Origin: MAG-121220-bin8 sp964433845
GTDB lineage: Bacteria; Bacteroidota; Bacteroidia; Flavobacteriales; Flavobacteriaceae
Assembly (NCBI GenBank): GCA_964433845.1
Contig: CAYSTA010000027.1
Location: forward strand, 1-21,600
DNA length: 21,600 nucleotides
Reading direction: 5' to 3'
Shown piece by piece: positions 1-6,856 of the stretch. A program made the translations under genes and the position numbers. Position 1 is the stretch's first letter. Each line of letters starts with the position of its first letter. The notes under the pieces are model-generated. The model saw only the letters and a program-made list of their open reading frames with translations. It had not been told where the DNA came from and did not search any database.

Positions 1-1244
1 TTATAATAAAATGAATTATACTCAAAACCCGTTATCCAATCTGGCAAAATATCTAAATTTTGCATTTGAATAATTACAGCAGGTATCGATAAAGTATTAA
101 ATGTTAAAAAACCAATCCATAAAAAAACCAATAGCATAAATATATAGGGGTTAGATTTTTTATTAAATAATACATAAACAGCTATTAAAAAAGAGATTAC
201 TATTGTAAAAACTAGACTCCAACTTGTAGTTATAATAAAATAATCGGGGATTGCGTTTAAAAACTCATAGAAAACAGGGGCCTGATCAGCACTTATCTCA
301 TTATATAAATTCGACAAAAGTATTAATAATAGTATACCGCATGTTACAACAATTGTTGTAATAATTATAAAAAATATTGTTTTAAAAATAAAAACTCCAA
401 TATTCCAAACCGCATTAATTAAAGGAGCTAAAAGTCTAAAAGGAAATAAAAAAATCTTAGTTAAAGTACTTTCTGGACTATTTAGATTTTTTGTTTTTTT
501 TTTAATAAAATCTTCTATGTTAGATAAATTAACATTAAAACCGGACATATTCATTTTTTGACCTATTGTTTTAGCTTCTTTAGTAAAAAACCATAATAAC
601 AGGTAAAATAATAACCCAGCACCTCCAAAAAACAAACTTCCAAAGAAAAATACTCTAATCAAATTAACATCCATCTTAAGATAATTAGAAAGTCCCTTAG
701 CTACTCCACCAATTATACCATTCTCTTTATCTCTAAAAAGTATTTTTCTTAAATTAGGATCAAAATCTTTTGATGGAATTCCAAACCATAATATTAAGTA
801 AACAATTATCTGTAATGGAGCCGCAATGAAAAATATAACCCTTACAATTATTGGATCAATTTTAAAGTATTGAGCAATCCCTGAACAAACACCAGCTATT
901 ATCCGATTACTAGAATCTCTGTATAATTTTCCATTATCTTTTTGCTGATTATCTTGCTCCTCTTCATTCTTATCATTATCAGAAATTTCTTCAAAATCTT
1001 CTAAAGTTCCCATGATTTTAATCATGTTTTTTACGTCATTTAAATCAATTACATTTTTATTCTTAATTTTCGTTAGAAAATTTTCTGCAATTCTTAATTC
1101 AAAATCATTAATAATTTCGTTTTGATCATCAATTTTATGAAAATATTTTTTTACCGAATCTAAATATGCCTTTAGTATATCATAGGCATCTTCATCAATA
1201 TTAAAGATTGTATTTGCTATGTTGACTGTACAGGTTTTTTTCAT
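1..1244 (-). CDS. PspC-domain membrane protein with two PspC modules (C-terminus beyond left edge)
   Basis: My own reading from ATG at 1244 gives 414 open codons to the window edge, with no stop, so the 3' end is missing. Residues 1-90 are a soluble domain (NIDEDAYDILKAYLDS, then ELRIAENF) like the N-terminal domain of Bacteroidota PspC proteins. An acidic linker follows at about 86-104. Two PspC modules come next: about 106-160 (IIAGVCSGIAQYF) and about 168-224 (GIIGGVAKGLSNYL), each followed by a hydrophobic segment. Further membrane segments lie near 285-310, 335-360 and 366-390. PspC proteins are inner-membrane proteins linked to the phage-shock envelope stress response; the exact role in flavobacteria is not established. 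The ATG lies 1 base after the PadR stop, so the two are almost certainly co-transcribed and probably translationally coupled. Family assignment is firm and the function is inferred. Confidence 0.88.
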   Translation of the reverse strand, partial: MKKTCTVNIANTIFNIDEDAYDILKAYLDSVKKYFHKIDDQNEIINDFELRIAENFLTKIKNKNVIDLNDVKNMIKIMGTLEDFEEISDNDKNEEEQDNQQKDNGKLYRDSSNRIIAGVCSGIAQYFKIDPIIVRVIFFIAAPLQIIVYLILWFGIPSKDFDPNLRKILFRDKENGIIGGVAKGLSNYLKMDVNLIRVFFFGSLFFGGAGLLFYLLLWFFTKEAKTIGQKMNMSGFNVNLSNIEDFIKKKTKNLNSPESTLTKIFLFPFRLLAPLINAVWNIGVFIFKTIFFIIITTIVVTCGILLLILLSNLYNEISADQAPVFYEFLNAIPDYFIITTSWSLVFTIVISFLIAVYVLFNKKSNPYIFMLLVFLWIGFLTFNTLSIPAVIIQMQNLDILPDWITGFEYNSFYY

Positions 1245-1245
1245 T

Positions 1246-1578
1246 TTATTTATTTGATTTTAATAATTTTTTTACTGATGCATCAATCTCCTTCCATGAA
1301 ACTAATAATTCTTTTATATGTAGTGTTCCTTCATATGTAATTGAGTAATATTTTCTTGGAGGCCCTTGACTTGATTCTCTCCAAACATGTTGAATGTAAC
1401 CAAATTTTTTAAGCCTATTTAAGAGGGGGTATACTGTTCCTTCCACTACAATTATTTTAGAATTTGTTAGTTCCTCTATAATATCTGATGTATAAACCTC
1501 CTCTCTGGAAATGATTTGCAAAATGCAAAATTCCAAAAGACCTTTTCTTATTTGTATTTTAAAATTTTCTGTACTCAA
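1246..1578 (-). CDS. PadR-family transcriptional regulator
   Basis: This 110-aa protein is the usual size of a short PadR regulator. It carries the winged-helix signature: an N-terminal helix (IRKGLLEFCILQII), the recognition-helix region EGTVYPLLNRLKKFGYI at about residues 46-62, and the wing GPPRKYYSIT at about 72-81. A short C-terminal helix suited to dimerisation follows. PadR proteins are usually repressors acting as dimers on inverted repeats near their own promoter. It sits between a small lipoprotein gene (13-base gap) and a PspC membrane protein gene (1-base gap). The 19-bp inverted repeat upstream of the lipoprotein is a natural candidate operator for autoregulation. PadR-PspC pairing is common in Bacteroidota. 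The ligand or signal is unknown. Confidence 0.9.
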   Translation of the reverse strand: MSTENFKIQIRKGLLEFCILQIISREEVYTSDIIEELTNSKIIVVEGTVYPLLNRLKKFGYIQHVWRESSQGPPRKYYSITYEGTLHIKELLVSWKEIDASVKKLLKSNK

Positions 1579-1591
1579 TTTTAAAATAGTT

Positions 1592-1813
1592 TTATTCTAG
1601 CTCGTTTTTTTCAATTGTGACAATAATTATATGCTTTCCTTTTTCTTCTTTTTCCTCACTTGTAATAATCCACTCTCCTTCAATTCCATCTACATTTTCA
1701 CCATCTATGGTTAAGTTGATGTCATTTGTAATTGAAACATTCGGTTTTACATCCAATCCACATGAAGTTATTGTAAAAGAAATAAGCAATAACATTAGTA
1801 AAGTTTTTTTCAT
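1592..1813 (-). CDS. small putative lipoprotein, first gene of the PadR-PspC operon
   Basis: This 73-aa protein begins MKKTLLMLLLISF and has a signal peptide ending in a lipobox-like TSCG, with Cys at residue 18, so the mature chain would be about 56 residues. I chose the ATG at 1813. The frame opens 14 codons further upstream at 1855, but that extension (MYNKVLCIIKKLIK) would precede the signal peptide and would begin inside the inverted repeat. The mature part has no family I recognise: a short beta-rich stretch (IDGENVDGIEGEWII), then a Lys/Glu-rich turn and IIIVTIEK. It lies 13 bases before padR and directly after the promoter and operator, so it is probably the leading gene of the operon. 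It may be an envelope sensor or a target of the regulator, but this is inference from position only. Confidence 0.72.
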   Translation of the reverse strand: MKKTLLMLLLISFTITSCGLDVKPNVSITNDINLTIDGENVDGIEGEWIITSEEKEEKGKHIIIVTIEKNELE

Positions 1814-1840
1814 TTTTATTAATTTTTTAATTATACATAG

Positions 1841-1859
1841 TACTTTGTTATACAAAGTA
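1841..1859. promoter_or_regulatory. 19-bp inverted repeat, candidate PadR operator
   Basis: The sequence reads TACTTTGT-TAT-ACAAAGTA: perfect 8-base arms around a 3-base spacer. It begins just downstream of a TAnnTTTG element on the minus strand and would cover the transcription start and early leader of the lipoprotein-padR-pspC operon. That is where an autorepressor would bind. Assignment to the PadR protein of the same operon is inferred from position and from how the family usually works. Confidence 0.6.
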
Positions 1860-1860
1860 G

Positions 1861-1868
1861 CAAATATA
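1861..1868 (-). promoter_or_regulatory. Bacteroidota-type -7 element for the lipoprotein-padR-pspC operon
   Basis: On the minus strand this reads TATATTTG, an exact match to the TAnnTTTG -7 element of the Bacteroidota primary sigma factor. It lies about 48 bases before the lipoprotein ATG and directly abuts the inverted repeat. I see no clear TTG -33 element at the usual distance, so it may be a weak or regulated promoter. Confidence 0.5.
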
Positions 1869-1890
1869 TAAAAAAGATTTTAATAAAAAA

Positions 1891-2070
1891 CTACCTTTTA
1901 AAAAATCTGTAGTACAGAAAAATAAGAGTTAAAAATCCTAGTATATAGGGGATTATCATTAAATATACTATACCATCATTAAGGCCTTCTGCTGCTTTTT
2001 GATCTGCTCCAGACTCTAAAACAGCCCTACACATGGCACACTGCAAACTATATATGTATAAAAAACTCAT
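1891..2070 (-). CDS. 59-aa membrane protein with CxxC motif, last gene of the oxidase-assembly cluster
   Basis: I chose the ATG at 2070, which overlaps the DUF420 stop by one base (TAATG). The frame is open to an ATG at 2130, but that start would overlap DUF420 by 61 bases and add an unlikely N-terminus. The protein begins with 10 mostly hydrophobic residues, then QCAMCRAVLESG (Cys 11 and Cys 14), a short Ala/Glu stretch, GLNDGIVYLMIIPYIL, and one membrane segment at about 34-54 ending in a basic tail. I recall similar small QCAMCRA proteins next to DUF420 or SCO genes in other flavobacteria, where they are usually annotated as hypothetical. The upstream leader is shorter than a normal signal peptide. 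A role in metal or thiol handling during oxidase maturation fits the CxxC and the context, but it is inference. Confidence 0.75.
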   Translation of the reverse strand: MSFLYIYSLQCAMCRAVLESGADQKAAEGLNDGIVYLMIIPYILGFLTLIFLYYRFFKR

Positions 2071-2591
2071 TAGTAATAAGGTGAAATCATTAAATAAACA
2101 ATAACTCCAGTAATAGTTACATAAAGCCAAACTGGAAAAGTAATTTTTGCTATTTTTTTATGTGGGTCAAACTGTCTCTGAACAGCTCTAACATAACTAG
2201 TTAAAACCATTGGGATTAAAACAATGGATAAAATTATATGAGAAATCAGTATAAAATAATAAACATACGCTATTAATCCTTCTCCTCCATATGGTGTGGG
2301 ATCTGAAGTCATGTGATAAGCAATATACATTACTAAAAAAACCAATGATAGCCCTATACATACTTTCATCATTCTTTCATGCAATAACCTTTTCCCTGAT
2401 TTTATAGCCCTTAATGCAAAAATCAATAACACAGCAGTAATAGCATTTATAGTTGCGTAAATTGGAGGGAGAAAATTAAGAGGAGTTGCATTAGGAATTT
2501 TAACAGTAAACAAAACAGCTACAACAATTGGAATAGCAATAGAAACCACTATAATTAAACGGTTGTAAATTTTGGATTTATTATCATTCAT
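2070..2591 (-). CDS. DUF420 (CtaM/CtaK-like) membrane protein, probable oxidase maturation factor
   Basis: This 173-aa protein has about five membrane segments (near 11-30, 43-62, 79-96, 107-133 and 148-170). It has histidines typical of DUF420 at His71, His93, His118 and His144, with the recognisable stretches AYHMTSD and SHIILSIVLIPMVL. In Firmicutes, DUF420 proteins (CtaM, CtaK/YozB) are needed for maturation of aa3-type terminal oxidases. Here the gene overlaps the end of the SCO gene by 8 bases (ATGAATGA) and is followed by the CxxC mini-protein with a 1-base overlap. That arrangement supports a co-translated copper-site or haem-site assembly module. The precise reaction is not known. 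Confidence 0.85.
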   Translation of the reverse strand: MNDNKSKIYNRLIIVVSIAIPIVVAVLFTVKIPNATPLNFLPPIYATINAITAVLLIFALRAIKSGKRLLHERMMKVCIGLSLVFLVMYIAYHMTSDPTPYGGEGLIAYVYYFILISHIILSIVLIPMVLTSYVRAVQRQFDPHKKIAKITFPVWLYVTITGVIVYLMISPYY

Positions 2592-3282
2592 TATTTAACA
2601 ATTTTAAAATGTCTTCTTTTATCATATCTATACCTTGATTGTCTGAATTTTCATCCTCAATTCCCAAATAATAAACTATTGGAGAGCCCATCCCATTATC
2701 TCGGGAACGAATATAGCCGTTCTGGTCAATTAAAGCAAAAAAGCCCTGATGCTCAAAACCACCTGCAACATCTGGATTTATAGATGAAAAAATATTAAAT
2801 CCAGAATTTGAAAGATCATAGATGTCTGAAATATTTCCAGTTAAAAAATGCCAGTTTTTAGATTTGATTTCTAATAATTCAGCATATTCTTTTAATACTT
2901 TAGGTGTATCATGTTTTGGGTCAATAGTAAATGAAGCTATTCCAAAATCTTCTCTTTCTCCAAACTCCTTATCCAATATCTTCATGTTCTTGTTCATTTC
3001 TATACAAATAGAAGGGCATGAAGTAAAGAAAAACTCTACGACAAAAACCTTACCTAAAAAATCTTCATTTCCAATAAAAAGACTGTCCTGATTTAAAAAA
3101 ACAAAATCTGGAACCTTCTTTTTTTCATTGTTCATTTTTATAAAACTTAACTCTTTCGAATTGTTTAACCTTGTGTCATTATTCATACTATTACCATCTA
3201 TTCTGTCCATTATTTTGGGGAAAAATAGTATGCCAAAAATCAACACTATAAAAGAAACTCCTATGTATGAGTGTTTTTTCAT
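2584..3282 (-). CDS. sco: SCO1/SenC/PrrC-family copper chaperone for cytochrome c oxidase
   Basis: This 232-aa protein has an N-terminal membrane anchor (about residues 5-21) and a thioredoxin-fold domain outside the membrane. The copper-binding CxxxC is present as TSCPSIC (Cys89 and Cys93). The conserved histidine of the family is most likely His178 in GGFEHQGFF, just before the LIDQNG strand. SITIDP-type spacing is seen as FTIDPKHDTP (about 118-127), a hallmark of SCO proteins. SCO proteins deliver copper to, or reduce, the CuA centre of oxidase subunit II. The start codon directly follows the stop of the SCO-like gene (TAAATG, no gap), and the end overlaps DUF420 by 8 bases. Nothing suggests loss of function. 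Confidence 0.94.
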   Translation of the reverse strand: MKKHSYIGVSFIVLIFGILFFPKIMDRIDGNSMNNDTRLNNSKELSFIKMNNEKKKVPDFVFLNQDSLFIGNEDFLGKVFVVEFFFTSCPSICIEMNKNMKILDKEFGEREDFGIASFTIDPKHDTPKVLKEYAELLEIKSKNWHFLTGNISDIYDLSNSGFNIFSSINPDVAGGFEHQGFFALIDQNGYIRSRDNGMGSPIVYYLGIEDENSDNQGIDMIKEDILKLLNNE

Positions 3283-3915
3283 TTAAAGCTTGTCTTTATA
3301 AATATCGTTTTTCTTAAGAGCCATTCTATATTCAGCAAGTATAACTTTTACATCATCCACCATATTGTTGTTTATATCAGCAACAAACCTAGAGTCATAT
3401 CCAAACTTAATTCCTTCGTTATCATCTCTTCCTCTTAAATTCCCATCTCGATCAATGATAAACACATAAGAAGTTCCTAAATACGAATCTAATTTAAGAT
3501 CGGTATTTAAACTATTAAAAAGATCTATAATATCTTTATCATCTAGTGATATAAATTTCCAGTTTTTAAAATCTGTTTTAGTTACTCTATTTAACTCATT
3601 TAACAGATCTTTTGTTAAATTTTCTGTTCCATGGGGCTGAACCATTACAAATTGAAAATCTCTAAATTCATTAAATCTTTTATAAATCTCTTGATTTAGG
3701 TTTCCTGCATCTCCATATCTGTCCTGAACATTTTTTCCAAAAAAACCTAGAATTGTAATTTTATCTTTTAGGCTAATTTCAGAAATAGCAGAGATGTCCT
3801 TAAGTTTAGTTGTAAGAACTGGTAGTTTCGCAAAATTGTTTATACCCGAAGCAAAAAAAAGATAAACAACTAAAGGTAAAACAAACAGGATTGTAAGTAC
3901 AAAATACTTTCTCAT
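3283..3915 (-). CDS. cysteine-less SCO-like (thioredoxin-fold) membrane-anchored protein
   Basis: This 210-aa protein has an N-terminal membrane anchor (about 4-23) and a periplasmic domain that tracks the SCO protein encoded next to it. DKITILGFFGKNVQDRYG stands where SCO has KVFVVEFFFTSCPSIC; NWKFISLDDKDIIDLFNS matches NWHFLTGNISDIYDLSNS; and YVFIIDRDGNLRGRDDNEG matches FFALIDQNGYIRSRDNG. The whole chain contains no cysteine, and the SCO histidine position is replaced (LGTSYVF), so it cannot bind copper or do thiol chemistry in the SCO manner. It is 22 bases after subunit IV and abuts sco with no gap. Homologues in this position occur in other flavobacterial oxidase clusters, usually as hypothetical proteins. 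It could act as a scaffold or partner of SCO. Fold assignment is by my alignment by eye. Confidence 0.78.
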   Translation of the reverse strand: MRKYFVLTILFVLPLVVYLFFASGINNFAKLPVLTTKLKDISAISEISLKDKITILGFFGKNVQDRYGDAGNLNQEIYKRFNEFRDFQFVMVQPHGTENLTKDLLNELNRVTKTDFKNWKFISLDDKDIIDLFNSLNTDLKLDSYLGTSYVFIIDRDGNLRGRDDNEGIKFGYDSRFVADINNNMVDDVKVILAEYRMALKKNDIYKDKL

Positions 3916-3937
3916 AAAAGAAAACTATTTAGTGTAT

Positions 3938-4321
3938 TTAGAAATTCCAACTAACAAATCCCTCATATATTACATCATAAATATAATTTCCTTCAACAAG
4001 TAAAATAAAGGCTAGATATGCAATTAAAAAAAGAAGGGTGATAACTATAGAAGCTTGTAAGCTACTTTTTTCATCTCTTAGATGCATAAAATCCCAAGCT
4101 ATATAATAAGCTTTTACTAACGTAAGAATAATAAAAATCCAATTAATGATTTTTGCAGATAAAAATGTATTCATTAATATCTCTGGTTTAGTAATTCCTA
4201 ATGCAACTTCAATAACTGTAACAACAGACAAGAAAAGAAGTACTGCCCATATTTTTTGTTGATTAGACTTGAATTTTAAAAGTCCTCTAAAAATTTCTAA
4301 TTTATGTGTGCTATCTCCCAT
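3938..4321 (-). CDS. cytochrome c oxidase subunit IV (prokaryotic small subunit)
   Basis: This 127-aa protein has three membrane helices (about 24-43, 56-77 and 91-109). It carries the motif YYIAWDFMHLRDE at about 72-84, which is characteristic of the bacterial subunit IV/CyoD-like family. It lacks catalytic residues, as expected; the family stabilises or helps assemble the haem-copper oxidase core. It starts 9 bases after the 326-aa subunit III and lies upstream of the SCO-like gene, so it belongs to the same transcript. Confidence 0.9.
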   Translation of the reverse strand: MGDSTHKLEIFRGLLKFKSNQQKIWAVLLFLSVVTVIEVALGITKPEILMNTFLSAKIINWIFIILTLVKAYYIAWDFMHLRDEKSSLQASIVITLLFLIAYLAFILLVEGNYIYDVIYEGFVSWNF

Positions 4322-4330
4322 TTATAAATT

Positions 4331-5311
4331 TTATACTAGATAAAAGAATGTAAAAACAAAAACCCAAACTAAATCAACAAAATGCCAATATAATCCTACT
4401 TTTTCAACCATTTCATAATGTCCTCTTCTTTCATAAGTTCCAATAAGAACATTAAAGAAAATTATAATATTAATTATTACGCCAGAAAACACATGAAAAC
4501 CATGAAATCCAGTAATAAAAAAGAAAAAATCTGCAAATAATCGATTTCCATATTCATTACGAACCAAATTTGCTCCCTCGACAACATTTTTTGCCTGAGT
4601 AATTTTTTGTAATGATTCTTCTCTACTTAATTTTATTTTATGTCCTTTTTCATCAATTTTTTCTGTCTTGATTATTAAATTAGAATTAGAATTGAATCCA
4701 CTTATTACTTCATCAACGGTATAAGATGGTAAAGTTGATTCATTTGAGAACCAGAGTCCATCATATTTTTCATGCTGCAATCTATCACTAGGGCCACTTA
4801 TGGCAAAATCCTTTAAAGCAACTCTTTTATCAGTTTTTTCATTTACAAACTGAAATATTTGACCTCCTGTTGTTTCAACAGCTCCATATTCTCCTCTAAT
4901 AAAATTACTCCATTCCCAAGCCTGAGACCCAACAAATACTGCTCCTCCAATTATAGTAAGTAACATATAAAAAGTAACTTTTCCTTTTTGCATATGATGT
5001 CCTGCATCAACAGCCAGCACCATTGTTACAGAAGAAAAAATTAAAATAAATGTCATTAATGCAACATAATACATTGGGGCATCAACCCCGTGTAAGAAAG
5101 GAAAATGAGTAAAAACTTCATCAGCTATTGGCCAGGAATCTAAGTTCTTAAATCTAGAAAATCCATAAGCAACAAGAAATCCAGTAAAAGTTAAGGCATC
5201 TGAAACTATAAAAAACCACATCATTAATTTTCCATAGCTAGCTTTAAAGGGTCTATTGCCACCTCCCCATAAATCTTCTTGTTCTATTGTTTTTGAAATT
5301 GTTGAGCTCAT
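4331..5311 (-). CDS. cytochrome c oxidase subunit III, long form with large soluble loop
   Basis: This 326-aa protein belongs to the haem-copper oxidase subunit III family. Membrane segments are visible near 27-50, 80-101, 113-132, 260-290 and 305-325. The family signatures are the helix ITGFHGFHVFSGVI (266-279) and the C-terminal YWHFVDLVWVFVF (308-320). Between helices, residues about 138-258 form a roughly 120-residue hydrophilic insertion not found in the canonical subunit. I recall similar loops in Bacteroidota subunit III. Subunit III sits beside subunit I and supports proton uptake and stability. The gene follows a shorter subunit III gene by 40 bases, in which a possible internal promoter is seen, and precedes subunit IV by 9 bases. 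Subunits I and II are not in this window. Confidence 0.9.
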   Translation of the reverse strand: MSSTISKTIEQEDLWGGGNRPFKASYGKLMMWFFIVSDALTFTGFLVAYGFSRFKNLDSWPIADEVFTHFPFLHGVDAPMYYVALMTFILIFSSVTMVLAVDAGHHMQKGKVTFYMLLTIIGGAVFVGSQAWEWSNFIRGEYGAVETTGGQIFQFVNEKTDKRVALKDFAISGPSDRLQHEKYDGLWFSNESTLPSYTVDEVISGFNSNSNLIIKTEKIDEKGHKIKLSREESLQKITQAKNVVEGANLVRNEYGNRLFADFFFFITGFHGFHVFSGVIINIIIFFNVLIGTYERRGHYEMVEKVGLYWHFVDLVWVFVFTFFYLV

Positions 5312-5333
5312 TTACCTATTAAATTTAAAGTTG

Positions 5334-5341
5334 CAAAGTTA
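5334..5341 (-). promoter_or_regulatory. possible internal promoter (-7 element) before the long subunit III gene
   Basis: The minus strand reads TAACTTTG, a match to TAnnTTTG, 22 bases before the ATG and within the only sizeable gap inside the oxidase cluster. No TTG -33 element is visible at about 19-21 bases upstream, so this could be chance in AT-rich DNA. Confidence 0.3.
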
Positions 5342-5351
5342 CATATTTTTA

Positions 5352-5930
5352 CTATCTAAAGAAATATAAAAACACAAATAAATAGACCCATAAAACTCCT
5401 AGAAAATGCCAAAAAGTTACAGCCAATTCAAAACCTAATTTTTGAATTTTATATTTATTCTTATAATTATTAAACATAACAACAATTAATACAATTATCC
5501 CTGCAAATAAATGTATTAGATGAAGAACTGTAAGCACATATAAAAAAGAAGTTGTTATAGTGCTTTGAGCTCCTGTAAAAAAATATCCTTGAGAAATCAA
5601 TTCTCTAAAGCCAGAAAACTGAGAAACTATAAAAATTATTCCTAAACCAAAAGTTATTAAAAGCCAAAGAGAAGTATTAGAAACATTGTTCTTTTTTACA
5701 TTTTTTTTTGCAATCCCAATAGAAATACTACTTAATAATATTACAATTGTGCTTATAGTAAAAGCCATAGGCAATTCAAATTCTTTTAACCAGTCTGGTC
5801 TTGATTTACTAACAATATAAGCGCTTGTGAGACCAGCAAAAGTCATTGCTATACTTAACATTGAAAATAAAAGCATCATTTTTTTTGCTTTTATAGTTTT
5901 TAAACGAAGTTCATCTTGACTTAATTCCAT
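5352..5930 (-). CDS. cytochrome c oxidase subunit III, short form
   Basis: This 192-aa protein has five membrane helices (about 17-40, 54-73, 86-104, 128-152 and 170-190). It carries the subunit III signatures LTVLHLIHLFAGI (133-145) and FWHFLGVLWVYLF (173-185). This is the usual bacterial five-helix length, unlike the looped 326-aa paralogue that follows. The start overlaps the end of ctaB by 10 bases, a strong sign of co-translation. Tandem subunit III genes directly after ctaB are a recurring flavobacterial arrangement. Whether both proteins enter the same oxidase complex or one acts as an assembly factor cannot be told from sequence. Confidence 0.92.
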   Translation of the reverse strand: MELSQDELRLKTIKAKKMMLLFSMLSIAMTFAGLTSAYIVSKSRPDWLKEFELPMAFTISTIVILLSSISIGIAKKNVKKNNVSNTSLWLLITFGLGIIFIVSQFSGFRELISQGYFFTGAQSTITTSFLYVLTVLHLIHLFAGIIVLIVVMFNNYKNKYKIQKLGFELAVTFWHFLGVLWVYLFVFLYFFR

Positions 5931-6841
5931 ATATATATCTTATCAATTACATAAACTAACTGAACCAAAGTCAAACAAACCACACTAGCTCTAAACAATT
6001 TTTTTGCAGCATCAGTTGACATTACATTATAAAGGTTAATTGAATAATAAAGCATTGACAATCCAATTAATCCAATTAAAAAAGCAGAAAATATGGAAAG
6101 ATGAAGATCTCCAGTTAAGCCACTTAAAGGCAATAAAGAAATCATTATCATCCATATGGTATAAAGTATAGTTTGAAGGGCAGTGGCTTTATCTTTCTTT
6201 TTTGTTGGCAACATATTTATTCCTGCTTTCTTATAATCATCATGAAGCATCCATCCTAGTGCCCAAAAATGGGGGAATTGCCAAAAAAACTGAATTGCAA
6301 ATAATGTTCCTGCTTCAATACCAAAATTATTTGTAGCAGCAACCCAACCAAGCATAAATGGAATTGCACCTGGAAAAGCTCCAACAAAAACTGAAAGTGG
6401 TGTTTTAGTTTTTAAAGGCGTATACATGCAGGTATATATAAAAATAGAGATCGCTCCAAAAAGAGCAGTTTTAGCATTTATTCTATATAAAACAACTATT
6501 CCAATTAACGTTAAAATAACTGATAAAATAAATGCTGATGATACGGAAACCCTTCCTGATGGGATAGGCCTGTTTTTAGTTCTGTCCATCAATGCATCTA
6601 AATCTCTTTCAATTATTTGATTAAAAGAATTAGAAGCTCCAACCATACAATATCCTCCTAATAAAAGTAGAATAATAATGGAAATATCGTAATTATCTAA
6701 AGCTATTAAGTATCCTACTAAAGAAGAAAAAACTACACTAATAGCTAACCTAGCTTTAGTTAATTCCAAAAAGACTTTTAAGCCTTTCTTAATAACATTA
6801 TCTGTTGATTTTGACTGTGATTTGTATAAACTAGTAGCCAT
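5921..6841 (-). CDS. ctaB: protoheme IX farnesyltransferase (haem O synthase)
   Basis: It transfers a farnesyl group from farnesyl diphosphate to haem B, giving haem O for the terminal oxidase, and acts in the inner membrane. I chose the ATG at 6841 (MATSLYKSQ, 306 aa). The frame also opens at a TTG at 6859, but that codon lies inside the promoter -7 element. The UbiA-family signature is clear: NQIIERDLDALMDRTKNRP at about 74-92, with Asn74, Glu78, Asp82 and Asp86 in the diphosphate/Mg-binding pattern. The second Asp motif is HDDYKKAGINML, about residues 199-210. Eight to nine hydrophobic helices are present. It is first in the oxidase cluster with its own promoter and overlaps the short subunit III gene by 10 bases. 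Confidence 0.95.
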   Translation of the reverse strand: MATSLYKSQSKSTDNVIKKGLKVFLELTKARLAISVVFSSLVGYLIALDNYDISIIILLLLGGYCMVGASNSFNQIIERDLDALMDRTKNRPIPSGRVSVSSAFILSVILTLIGIVVLYRINAKTALFGAISIFIYTCMYTPLKTKTPLSVFVGAFPGAIPFMLGWVAATNNFGIEAGTLFAIQFFWQFPHFWALGWMLHDDYKKAGINMLPTKKKDKATALQTILYTIWMIMISLLPLSGLTGDLHLSIFSAFLIGLIGLSMLYYSINLYNVMSTDAAKKLFRASVVCLTLVQLVYVIDKIYIWN

Positions 6842-6856
6842 AAATTTAGTAGGGCA

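Noticed and set aside
1617..1871. 84-codon plus-strand frame opposite the small lipoprotein
   Set aside because: It covers the lipoprotein gene, the palindrome and the promoter in antisense; the lipoprotein on the other strand has a clear signal peptide and operon context.
2071..2130. Upstream ATG extending the 59-aa CxxC protein to 79 aa
   Set aside because: It would overlap DUF420 by 61 bases; the ATG at 2070 forms a one-base stop-start overlap, typical of this operon. Some doubt remains because the resulting signal-like leader is short.
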